Position numbers and translations under genes: made by a program. From the NCBI GenBank assembly GCA_964551455.1, contig CAZKDA010000216.1, forward strand, positions 1 to 8,481: a stretch of DNA of 8,481 nucleotides. The letters run 5' to 3'. The notes under the pieces were generated by a model. That model saw only the letters and a list, made by a program, of their open reading frames with translations. It did not search any database and had not been told where the DNA came from. Source of the stretch: JAHDHW01 sp964551455 (lineage in GTDB: Bacteria > Bacteroidota > Bacteroidia > Chitinophagales > Saprospiraceae). Below, piece after piece: positions 1 through 5,886 of the stretch; the stretch's first letter is position 1; each line of letters opens with the position of its first letter.

Positions 1-252
1 ATTTAAAAATATACTAATTTTTCCAGGTTCAACAAATCTATATTCACCATCTATAAAGCCTTCTTTTCCTTGGGAGCCTACTACAATATCATTTTTCCCA
101 TCTCCATTAATATCTGCTGCGATTAAAAAGTTAGCACGATAAAGTGAAGTATCTGGAATTTGAATTCCACCTCCAAATTGTGCAAAAACAGCAGAAAAAT
201 TTAATAACATTAGAGATGTAAATGCAATTACAATAGTTTTAATGTTTTTCAT
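1..252 (-). CDS. Secreted FG-GAP/VCBS-repeat protein, N-terminal part only
   Basis: The gene starts at an ATG whose complement is at 250-252 and stays open to the left edge, giving the first 84 residues. Residues 1-24 look like a Sec signal peptide: K2 and K5, a hydrophobic core, and a likely cut after VFA before Gln25. Residues 44-59 read IAADINGDGKNDIVVG, the calcium-binding DxNxDGxxD loop of FG-GAP/VCBS repeats, which form beta-propeller blades in secreted or surface proteins. The remaining blades and any C-terminal sorting domain lie outside the window, so a role in adhesion, polysaccharide binding or anything else cannot be assigned. By my count G+C over 1-240 is about 30 percent, far below the roughly 50 percent at the start of the neighbouring gene, so this gene may have been acquired separately. 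The 112-bp leader (253-364) shows no convincing promoter or terminator. Confidence 0.8.
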   Translation of the reverse strand, partial: MKNIKTIVIAFTSLMLLNFSAVFAQFGGGIQIPDTSLYRANFLIAADINGDGKNDIVVGSQGKEGFIDGEYRFVEPGKISIFLN

Positions 253-364
253 ACTTAACTATTTTAGGAATGGTGATCAAATAAATTTACCAAGTTAAAT
301 ATCGCATTTTTTTTCATTCTTGTTCTACTGCTACACAAACACCATACTTTTTCAATGAAAAAAC

Positions 365-1780
365 CTACTCCTTGCGGTTGTACAATTCATCCTCATCGAC
401 TTTGTTCACCAGGTCGCCATCTTTCAGCTTTCGCGAAACCGCCGAGTAAGGGCCTGTCACTACCTCGTCGCCTTCCTGCAAACCACTGATGACCTGGATG
501 TATTCATCGTCCTGGATACCTGTTTTCACATCGGCGATTTTAGCGGTATCGCCGTGACAGACGAACACTATTTCCCGCAGATCGGAAGCGGAGATAGTTT
601 CGGTTTCTTCAGTTTTATTTTTCTTTTTGTCCTCCTTCTCGCGGGTTGTAACAGCCTGGATGGGTACGCTGAGTACGTCTTGTTCGGTACGGGTATTTAT
701 TTCAACGGAAGCAGACATTCCCGGATGAAAAGGAAAGCGTTTGCCTGGCACGATCAGATCCGTATAAGATTCGGGGGCGATGCGGATTTTGACTACAAAG
801 TTGGTGACTTGATCGGTAGTCAGCGAAGCAGTGGCCGTGTTGCTGGCAGAGTTGGCGATTTTGGTGACAACACCCCAAAACTTGCGGTCGATAAAGGCGT
901 CGATATCGATTTCTGCGGTGTCGTTTAACGAAACGCGCAAGACGTCATTTTCACTGACATCGACCTGGACTTCCATCACGTCGAGGTTGGCAATACGCAT
1001 CAACTCCGTTCCGGTCATCATGGAAGTTCCGACCACACGCTCCCCTTTTTCGACATTGAGCATCGAAATCACTCCGCTGGTAGGCGCATAGATCGTCGTC
1101 CTTCGCAGGCTGGTTTGCAACTCTTTGAGGGAAGCTTCCATACTTTTCACCGTGTATTCGCCGGCTTTGACGCTTTGTATAGCTGCTTCGAGATTGGCTT
1201 CCGAAGAAACTACGTTTGCAACGGCGGAGCGGAGATTGGCTTCTAGCGCTTCGAGATTTGAAAGAGAAGCATCAAATTCGGCATCGGAGATCACCCCGTC
1301 TTTGTGCAAGCCGATATTCCGGTTGTGGATGGCGCGGGCGTTGGTGATCTGGGCTTCGATCTGCTCTTTTTGGGCAATGGCCTGCGTGAGCTGTGCTTTG
1401 CTGCGCTCAACCCCGGATTTGGCGTTTGCCAGTTGGGCCTGAGCATTATTGACGCTGGCAACGCCGCGTTCTACCTGCGATTGATAGGCATCGGGGTCGA
1501 TTTTTGCAAGCAATTGGCCGGCGGTCACCGAGTCACCTTCTGCGATGTAGAGTTCTACGATCTCTCCGGAAACATCGGAACTGATCTTTACTTCAGTTTC
1601 CGGGAATACCTTTCCGCTCGCAGATACTTTTTCCTTAATGGTTCTTTTTTCCACTTTTTCGACGCTGACCTTTTCTCCTTTCTTCTGCGTTTTGCTTTTG
1701 ATTATTGCAGCAACTACCAGCAATACAATTGCGCCAAGCAAAATAAATAGCAGTGTGTTTTTATTCTTTCGTTTTGCCAT
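365..1780 (-). CDS. MacA/HlyD-type periplasmic adaptor subunit of a tripartite efflux pump
   Basis: This 471-residue protein belongs to the membrane-fusion (periplasmic adaptor) family that links an inner-membrane transporter to a TolC channel. Residues 9-28 form one N-terminal membrane anchor after a basic start. Residues about 50-97 are the first half of the lipoyl/barrel-sandwich domain, with the typical VSGEIVELYIAEGDSV stretch. Residues 98-228 are a long Ala/Gln/Glu-rich alpha-helical hairpin; 229-266 complete the lipoyl domain (IYAPTSGVIS); about 267-365 form the beta-barrel; 370-460 are the membrane-proximal domain. The long hairpin and overall length fit MacA-like adaptors of ABC pumps better than short RND adaptors. 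A Lys/Glu-rich insert at 379-395 interrupts the last domain. The ATG at 1780 lies 53 bp after the TolC stop, so the two are probably co-transcribed. The substrate is unknown, and no ATPase or permease follows. Confidence 0.93.
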   Translation of the reverse strand: MAKRKNKNTLLFILLGAIVLLVVAAIIKSKTQKKGEKVSVEKVEKRTIKEKVSASGKVFPETEVKISSDVSGEIVELYIAEGDSVTAGQLLAKIDPDAYQSQVERGVASVNNAQAQLANAKSGVERSKAQLTQAIAQKEQIEAQITNARAIHNRNIGLHKDGVISDAEFDASLSNLEALEANLRSAVANVVSSEANLEAAIQSVKAGEYTVKSMEASLKELQTSLRRTTIYAPTSGVISMLNVEKGERVVGTSMMTGTELMRIANLDVMEVQVDVSENDVLRVSLNDTAEIDIDAFIDRKFWGVVTKIANSASNTATASLTTDQVTNFVVKIRIAPESYTDLIVPGKRFPFHPGMSASVEINTRTEQDVLSVPIQAVTTREKEDKKKNKTEETETISASDLREIVFVCHGDTAKIADVKTGIQDDEYIQVISGLQEGDEVVTGPYSAVSRKLKDGDLVNKVDEDELYNRKE

Positions 1781-1833
1781 TGGTTTTGTGAGTTAAATTA
1801 TGAGTTGTTTTAAAATAATCAGCAAATGGATTT

Positions 1834-3279
1834 TTACCTCAGTTGGATTTTTTCGCCGCGATAAAAATCGACGATCTTAAGTTTGTAAATGTAATCATAT
1901 TTGGCGATCGTGAAATCTATTTTTGCCTGATCGAGTTGATTTTTTGAGGTAGTCATCTCAAAGGTATTTATCGCGCCAAGTGCGTATCTTTTTTCGTTGT
2001 TGGTAAAATTCACTTCGAAAGCCTGGAGCGATTTCTCTGCGGCGTCGAGTTGTTTTTTGGCGGCTTTGGCGTCTGTGATCGCCCGCATCACGTCAGCCTT
2101 AAGTTGCTGTTTAGTTTGCTCGGCGGTTATCTCCGAGTTAATGACGTTGAGGCGGGCACGCTCCACGGCGATCTTGTTTCTGCTATTGTTGTAAATAGGA
2201 ATACTGAGAGAAATCCCGACGCTTTGCCCAAAGTTGTCGCTGAGTTGATCCACATAAGAACGATCTGGGAATTCAACGCCTGTGAGCATATATTGCGATA
2301 CCAAAACATCATTGTTTCCGACTCTGTAAAGCGAAGCAGGGCCGAGTTCGAGGGTCGCATTATCCGTGTTGGGGTTGTTCACATCGGGCACCATTGTGGC
2401 GGCATCCGTCCGTAGATTCCCGAAGGCGGTCAAAGTCGGGATCATACCTGATCTGGCGATTTTTTCGCCGTATAAAGCGCTCTTCATTCTAAGTTCATTC
2501 GCCCTGATGATAGGTTGTGTATGCAATGATCGTTGATAAATTTCATTAAAAACGAACATTTCCGGTGATTCGTCAGGAACCTCCAATTCCGGATGTTCAA
2601 TCCTGAGATCATAATCCGGCGATAGTTCCAAAAGGTTTTTCAGGCTGAGGTATGAAAATTCTACATTGTTCTCCTGGGAAATGACAGCCTGCTCATCGAC
2701 GGCGATTTGCGCCAGTATTTGCAGCCGTTCGTTTTCGGGAAGTGAACCTGCCTGGATAAGTTTATCGGTTTGCCGAAGCTGGTTGTTGGATTGTTCCAGG
2801 CGGTTGTTGGCATTGACAAGCTGCTCCTCTGCAAACAGAACATTGATGTAAGCAGCGGCTACATTCACAGCTATCGTCAATTTGGCATCTTCGAGATCTG
2901 CCTGTCCGGCGGAGATGTCCAGTTGAGCTTGTTTGACATTATTGTGAATCCGGAAACCATCGAAGAGCACGATACCGGCGTTGATCGAGATATTGTTCGT
3001 TCCGATGGTTCTGGTTCGGAATATATTCGTGGAAGGGTCGATCGTTCTACCCCATTGATAACCGCCCAGGGTGCTGGCATTGACATAAGGCAGGCGTTCG
3101 AGTTGGCTGCCTTTTTTGTTGAGTTCTGCCTGAGTGATATTCAATTGTGATCTTTTTACATTCAGGCTGTTGTTTTGTGCCTGGAGGATGCACTTTTCCA
3201 ACGACCAGATTTCCTGTGAAAAAATGGTATTCGTACTCAGGAAAAAGCACAAGAGGAGGAGGGTGATCTTTGATGTCAT
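1834..3279 (-). CDS. TolC-family outer membrane efflux protein
   Basis: This 481-residue outer-membrane channel protein is full length for the OEP/TolC family (Pfam OEP, two repeats). Residues 1-21 form a Sec signal peptide with a probable cut before Gln22. The mature protein opens with the conserved IWSLEKCILQAQNNSL helix. A strand segment with GYQWGRTIDPSTN and VLFDGFR (residues 73-109) resembles the TolC pattern common in Bacteroidetes. Two long coiled alpha-helical stretches follow (about 115-215 and 370-460), the second ending in YKLKIVDFYRGEKIQL. Such proteins form trimeric barrels plus a periplasmic tunnel that docks onto an adaptor, here the gene 53 bp downstream. I see no frameshift or missing domain. 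The ATG at 3279 follows an A-rich leader without a Shine-Dalgarno site, as is usual in this phylum. The transported substrate cannot be inferred. Confidence 0.95.
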   Translation of the reverse strand: MTSKITLLLLCFFLSTNTIFSQEIWSLEKCILQAQNNSLNVKRSQLNITQAELNKKGSQLERLPYVNASTLGGYQWGRTIDPSTNIFRTRTIGTNNISINAGIVLFDGFRIHNNVKQAQLDISAGQADLEDAKLTIAVNVAAAYINVLFAEEQLVNANNRLEQSNNQLRQTDKLIQAGSLPENERLQILAQIAVDEQAVISQENNVEFSYLSLKNLLELSPDYDLRIEHPELEVPDESPEMFVFNEIYQRSLHTQPIIRANELRMKSALYGEKIARSGMIPTLTAFGNLRTDAATMVPDVNNPNTDNATLELGPASLYRVGNNDVLVSQYMLTGVEFPDRSYVDQLSDNFGQSVGISLSIPIYNNSRNKIAVERARLNVINSEITAEQTKQQLKADVMRAITDAKAAKKQLDAAEKSLQAFEVNFTNNEKRYALGAINTFEMTTSKNQLDQAKIDFTIAKYDYIYKLKIVDFYRGEKIQLR

Positions 3280-3336
3280 TTGGATTTTGTTTTTTGTTAA
3301 ACAGTTACAATTCTAATGATGCCGAAACCACAATGC

Positions 3337-3344
3337 CAAATATT
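3337..3344 (-). promoter_or_regulatory. Possible -7 promoter box of the tolC-adaptor pair
   Basis: On the minus strand this reads AATATTTG, one mismatch from the Bacteroidetes -7 consensus TAnnTTTG, about 58 bp before the TolC start codon. The TTG nearest upstream is about 15 nt away, shorter than the usual -33 to -7 spacing. It is the best candidate I found in the leader, but the match is weak. Confidence 0.2.
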
Positions 3345-3495
3345 TATATCAAGCCTGTACAATCATGGATTAAAACCGTCAATTTTCAGATGACCACTGC
3401 GGTTTATTGAACAGTTTTGGCAAAGGCACAACCAAAGTCTTTTGAACAATCTACACAGTTTGCACATGACTTAGCAATGATAAAAAGAGTTGAGT

Positions 3496-3512
3496 AAAAA
3501 GCTGCTTTTTTT
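3496..3512 (-). terminator. Weak A/T-rich hairpin, possible terminator
   Basis: AAAAAG and CTTTTT (3496-3501 and 3505-3510) can pair around a CTG loop, with two further T residues on the plus strand. It lies about 180 bp beyond the DUF5103 stop codon. The stem has one G-C pair, so intrinsic termination would be poor. It is listed only because no better terminator for DUF5103 is visible. Confidence 0.15.
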
Positions 3513-3552
3513 AATGAAATTTTATACAGCTTGTCTGGAAGGCGTGGGTTGG

Positions 3553-3602
3553 AAGGTTTGGGGTTTGGGGTTAGTGATTAGGGGTTAGGGGTTAGGGGTT
3601 AG
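3553..3602 (+). repeat. 7-nt G-rich tandem array (GGGGTTA) with G-quadruplex potential
   Basis: Seven-nucleotide units run in register: a degenerate start at 3553-3559, GGGGTTT at 3560, GGGGTTA at 3567, a degenerate GTGATTA at 3574, then GGGGTTA at 3581, 3588 and 3595. Five runs of four G are separated by loops of 3, 10, 3 and 3 nt, which satisfies the standard four-tract G-quadruplex pattern on the plus strand. That is the template strand for the surrounding minus-strand genes, so the transcript would be C-rich. The unit resembles telomeric repeats, but in a bacterial intergenic gap it is more likely a simple sequence array. Confidence 0.85.
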
Positions 3603-3609
3603 AAACTGC

Positions 3610-3681
3610 AATCAGCAAATCAGCACATTAGCAAATTAGCACATTAGCAAATCAGCACATTAGCACATTAGCCAATTCGCA
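3610..3681 (+). repeat. 8-nt tandem array, nine units of (A/C)ATYAGCA
   Basis: Nine consecutive 8-nt units run from 3610 to 3681: AATCAGCA twice, CATTAGCA, AATTAGCA, CATTAGCA, AATCAGCA, CATTAGCA, CATTAGCC and a degenerate AATTCGCA. Variation is concentrated at unit positions 1 and 4, so the array behaves like a degenerate microsatellite. It ends 8 bp before the DUF5103 stop codon position on this strand, so it would form the start of that gene's 3' untranslated region. There are no spacers, so it is not a CRISPR array. Confidence 0.9.
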
Positions 3682-3689
3682 TATTGAAC

Positions 3690-4955
3690 TCAATAATTGG
3701 AAGTGATCGTCACCGCCGAAACCAGCAGGTCGTGTCGTTCGCCAAAGGGTCTGTAATAAACCAGGATCGTATATTTGTTTTCCGTTTCGTACCAATCGCC
3801 TTCGATATTTTCATGGCTGTAGGCGGGGCTGCCTTCCGGCAATTCCACGAAGTAATAGTTGTAATACCCTTGCTTCAAAAGAACCCGCGCCACATAAGCG
3901 CTGACGGCCGGGTTGTAAATCATCTTAAACTCCGGCTTCAACTGCCAGTCGGTCATTTTTCCCATTAAATAGACTTCGCTGTCGAAATATTCCTGTGTCA
4001 CGCCCATAGAAATAAGTACGCTGGCATAATCTCCTCCGAGGTGTGGGTTTCTGCCATCGGCGTTTTCAATGACAAAGTTGCCGTTGATGTCCGTGAATGC
4101 CTGAAAATTTCTGAAAACGCGCGGCTCATCTTTCCTCATCAACACGTCGTAGGTGTCGCCCGACCTTGTAATCTCTGCCACATTTTCCGACAAATAGCGG
4201 AAGGAGCGGATGTCGAGAAACCGAAATTCTTTGCCAGCCGGAAAAACGACCTTATCCTGATGATCAAAGATCAAATCGTAACCTTTGATATACAATGGCT
4301 TGATGTCCATAATGGCATTGTCCCAGCGTCCATTTTGCAGGACAGTCGCCGACACCTCCTTTCGCGCATTTCGCACTTCCATGCCTTTGTGGCTGACGGT
4401 AAAGTCAATTTCCTGATGGGTTCTGTTTTTGCTCACCATCGCCGGTGCCACCATTTGTGGTAAAGTTTTCATTAAAGGTTCCACTACCATAAACCTCCTG
4501 GTAATCACCGGTCTCTGGTCGCCATACTCTTCAAAAACCTGGAGCAGGTAATTGCCTGAAACCAGTAAGCGCAAATTATTATTGGGGAGTTGTAACTCAA
4601 AATGCGTGTACCCTTTCAAAGTATTGAAAGAAAACTCATAATTGGTGATCCGATCGCCGTTGAAACCGTTGATGTAATCCATTTCATTGAGATCGGCGGG
4701 CGTCCAGTCGGCATTGCAAAGCGTGACGGTATAAATATAATCCGTGATATCTTCATTGAAATCATCGAAAGACAACAACAACCTGGCGTTGGAATTCAAT
4801 TCGATGATCGGATAGCTCAACAAGTCGCCATCCACATGAAAATTGACGGTTTTGATATTTTCAACATAAACATGATCGACATTCTTCAAAGCAAAATCCT
4901 GCGCAGCGCCCTGAAGGCAAGTCATGGAAAGTAAAATAAAAAGTAGTCTTTGCAT
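3690..4955 (-). CDS. DUF5103 / type IX secretion system plug-family protein
   Basis: This 421-residue exported protein matches the DUF5103 family as I know it. A member of this family in Flavobacterium johnsoniae, called Plug, seals the periplasmic side of the SprA translocon of the type IX secretion system. Residues 1-18 are a signal peptide (RLLFILLSMTCLQGAA) with a likely cut before Gln19. The first half is beta-rich, with landmarks YTVTLCNADWTPADLNEMDYINGF split at residues 76-99, SGNYLLQVFEEYGDQRPV at 133-150 and RRFMVVEP at 153-160. The C-terminal part ends with a family-like block containing GYYNYYFVE and the stretch IEGDWYETENKYTILVYYRPFGERHD. No other T9SS gene is nearby, which fits the usual dispersal of T9SS genes. 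The ATG at 4955 sits just after a 7-nt repeat hairpin. Family assignment is from recognition; plug function is inferred. Confidence 0.88.
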   Translation of the reverse strand: MQRLLFILLSMTCLQGAAQDFALKNVDHVYVENIKTVNFHVDGDLLSYPIIELNSNARLLLSFDDFNEDITDYIYTVTLCNADWTPADLNEMDYINGFNGDRITNYEFSFNTLKGYTHFELQLPNNNLRLLVSGNYLLQVFEEYGDQRPVITRRFMVVEPLMKTLPQMVAPAMVSKNRTHQEIDFTVSHKGMEVRNARKEVSATVLQNGRWDNAIMDIKPLYIKGYDLIFDHQDKVVFPAGKEFRFLDIRSFRYLSENVAEITRSGDTYDVLMRKDEPRVFRNFQAFTDINGNFVIENADGRNPHLGGDYASVLISMGVTQEYFDSEVYLMGKMTDWQLKPEFKMIYNPAVSAYVARVLLKQGYYNYYFVELPEGSPAYSHENIEGDWYETENKYTILVYYRPFGERHDLLVSAVTITSNY

Positions 4956-4962
4956 AAAATTT

Positions 4963-5060
4963 GGTTCGTGGTTCGTGGTTCGTAGTTCGTAGTTCGTGGT
5001 TCGTGGTTCGTGGTTAAACTATAAACTTCAAACCACGAACTATGAACTATGAACCACGTC
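4963..5060. repeat. 7-nt phased GGTTCGT array folding into a long inverted repeat
   Basis: The stretch can be read in 7-nt steps: GGTTCGT or AGTTCGT seven times (4963-5011), then GGTTAAA, CTATAAA and CTTCAAA, then the complementary units CCACGAA, CTATGAA, CTATGAA and CCACG. Arms at 4974-4999 and 5033-5058 are 26 nt long and match at 24 positions around a 33-nt loop. Both differences become G-U pairs in plus-strand RNA but A-C mismatches in minus-strand RNA. An alternative inner hairpin pairs TTCGTGGTT (5007-5015) with AACCACGAA (5031-5039). The right arm ends at 5058, directly beside the mpg stop codon at 5059-5061, and the array ends a few bases before the DUF5103 start region. It could act in termination or mRNA end protection, but it has no U-run. 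Confidence 0.9.
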
Positions 5061-5751
5061 ATTTGCTCGTCCAGGGATTTCCGGCGATGCGAAAACGCCA
5101 GTTCCAGTGAGCGCATTCTTCGGCGTAACCGACGCCCACTCTGGGACTTTCAATAATATTTTCCGGATGTACGTGTATGTTGCGGTCTTCGATCCGGATT
5201 TTGGAATCGGGCTGTGTCAAATCCATTCCGGAATGGGTTGTGGTGATCCCAAAAGCCTTACTCATAACGCCAGGCCCAGCCGTTAATTGTGGTTTTACGC
5301 GGTCGAGGTTTCTGCGTTTCAGCATCAGATCGATGGATTCCAAGGGTTCGACCGCCCGGATCAGCACGGCGTGTGGCTGGCCTTTTCCGGCTGTGACGAC
5401 ATTGAAAAGATGATGGATACCATAACACAGGTAAACATAAGCCACGCCACCCTTTTCATACATTACTTTCGTTCGCGCGGTGAAGCGGCCATTCCAGGCA
5501 TGGCTGGCTTTATCTTCCGGACCGCGGTAAGCTTCGGTTTCCACAATGATACCGGCAGTTTTAGTATGATCAAAATCAGTCACCAATACCTTCCCCAGCA
5601 GCTCTTTGCTGATCTTTACCACATCATCTCTTTGATAAAAAGAAGCGCCCAGCCTTTTGGAATTTTGCAAAACTTTTTTCGGGGAAGATAAGGAAATCTG
5701 GAATTTCCAGGCTAAAGATGGTAGAGATAAAAAAATCGAAATATATCGCAT
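5059..5751 (-). CDS. mpg: DNA-3-methyladenine glycosylase (Mpg/AAG family)
   Basis: This cytoplasmic base-excision repair enzyme flips out and removes alkylated purines such as 3-methyladenine, leaving an abasic site. From the ATG at 5751 it has 230 residues. The family core begins near SFYQRDDVVKISKELLGKVL and holds IIVETEAYRGPEDKASHA, whose TEAY Glu and Tyr correspond to the catalytic Glu and base-stacking Tyr of human AAG. It continues with GGVAYVYLCYGIHHLFNVV, AVLIRAVEP, a LTAGPGVMSKAFGI stretch and SPRVGVGYAEE. The start is uncertain. An in-frame ATG at 5778 lies inside an inverted repeat and is unlikely. The residues after 5751 are hydrophobic and outside the known core. A TTG at 5670 would give 203 residues, closer to the usual family length of about 190-210, with an A-rich leader. 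The function call is secure; the N-terminus is not. Confidence 0.93.
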   Translation of the reverse strand: MRYISIFLSLPSLAWKFQISLSSPKKVLQNSKRLGASFYQRDDVVKISKELLGKVLVTDFDHTKTAGIIVETEAYRGPEDKASHAWNGRFTARTKVMYEKGGVAYVYLCYGIHHLFNVVTAGKGQPHAVLIRAVEPLESIDLMLKRRNLDRVKPQLTAGPGVMSKAFGITTTHSGMDLTQPDSKIRIEDRNIHVHPENIIESPRVGVGYAEECAHWNWRFRIAGNPWTSK

Positions 5752-5756
5752 TGTAC

Positions 5757-5764
5757 CAAATGTA
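5757..5764 (-). promoter_or_regulatory. Possible -7 promoter box of mpg
   Basis: On the minus strand this reads TACATTTG, an exact match to the Bacteroidetes -7 consensus TAnnTTTG. It partly overlaps the outer GTAC of the inverted repeat at 5762-5828. A -33 TTG/TTTG is not visible because the upstream sequence is the repeat arm. A transcript from here would begin close to the ATG at 5751, which favours the internal TTG at 5670 as the real start of mpg. The box is short and could occur by chance. Confidence 0.3.
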
Positions 5765-5828
5765 CCGGCGAATTTCATTCGCCGTGAAAATCAAGGCGCA
5801 AACGTCGGCGAATGAAATTCGCCGGTAC
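5762..5828. repeat. REP/BIME-like double palindrome
   Basis: Arms at 5762-5784 and 5806-5828 are perfect 23-nt inverted repeats around a 21-nt centre (5785-5805). Each arm also contains its own palindrome: CGGCGAAT-TTC-ATTCGCCG at 5766-5784 and CGGCGAAT-GAA-ATTCGCCG at 5806-5824, each an 8-bp stem with a 3-nt loop, and each flanked outside by GTAC. Two inverted 19-nt palindromes around a short linker is the architecture of bacterial interspersed mosaic elements built from REP sequences. It lies about 60 bp beyond the guaB stop and upstream of mpg. It could protect the guaB mRNA end, or be a mobile repeat moved by a REP-associated tyrosine transposase encoded elsewhere. No U-run follows, so it is not a classical terminator. 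Confidence 0.9.
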
Positions 5829-5886
5829 GGCAGCCAACAGAGTTGATGTATTGCTGGAGGAAATTCTCACCAACGGAAAACAACAA

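Larger units (their letters stand above)
3280..3689. other. 410-bp intergenic region with phased short repeats
   Basis: This gap separates the DUF5103 stop from the TolC start, both on the minus strand. I see no convincing gene in it. From low to high coordinates it holds an A/T-rich leader with a possible promoter near 3337, a weak A/T-rich hairpin at 3496-3512, a G-rich 7-nt array at 3553-3602 and an 8-nt array at 3610-3681. Any terminator for DUF5103 and the promoter for the efflux genes should lie here. The two arrays are adjacent but have different periods and sequences. Confidence 0.7.

Noticed and set aside
319..325. CTTGTTC upstream of the FG-GAP gene
   Set aside because: It lacks the leading A and the following AAATTT half, and points away from the gene, so it is not counted as a copy of the shared motif.
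348..362. TTTTTC-AAT-GAAAAA hairpin beside the adaptor stop codon
   Set aside because: The stem is almost all A-T with a 3-nt loop and no U-run follows on the minus strand, so it is not a credible terminator.
3610..3681. Possible CRISPR array
   Set aside because: Units are 8 nt and directly contiguous, with no spacers and no cas genes nearby. The same applies to the 7-nt arrays at 3553-3602 and 4963-5060.
4922..5116. 64-codon minus-strand frame through the 7-nt repeat
   Set aside because: Its repetitive TTNHEPRTTN sequence is simply the heptamer array translated, and it overlaps the ends of two real genes.
5698..5710. CTGGAA-T-TTCCAG near-palindrome in the 5' part of mpg
   Set aside because: It is a 6-bp arm dyad, short enough to arise by chance, with no second copy and no regulator nearby.
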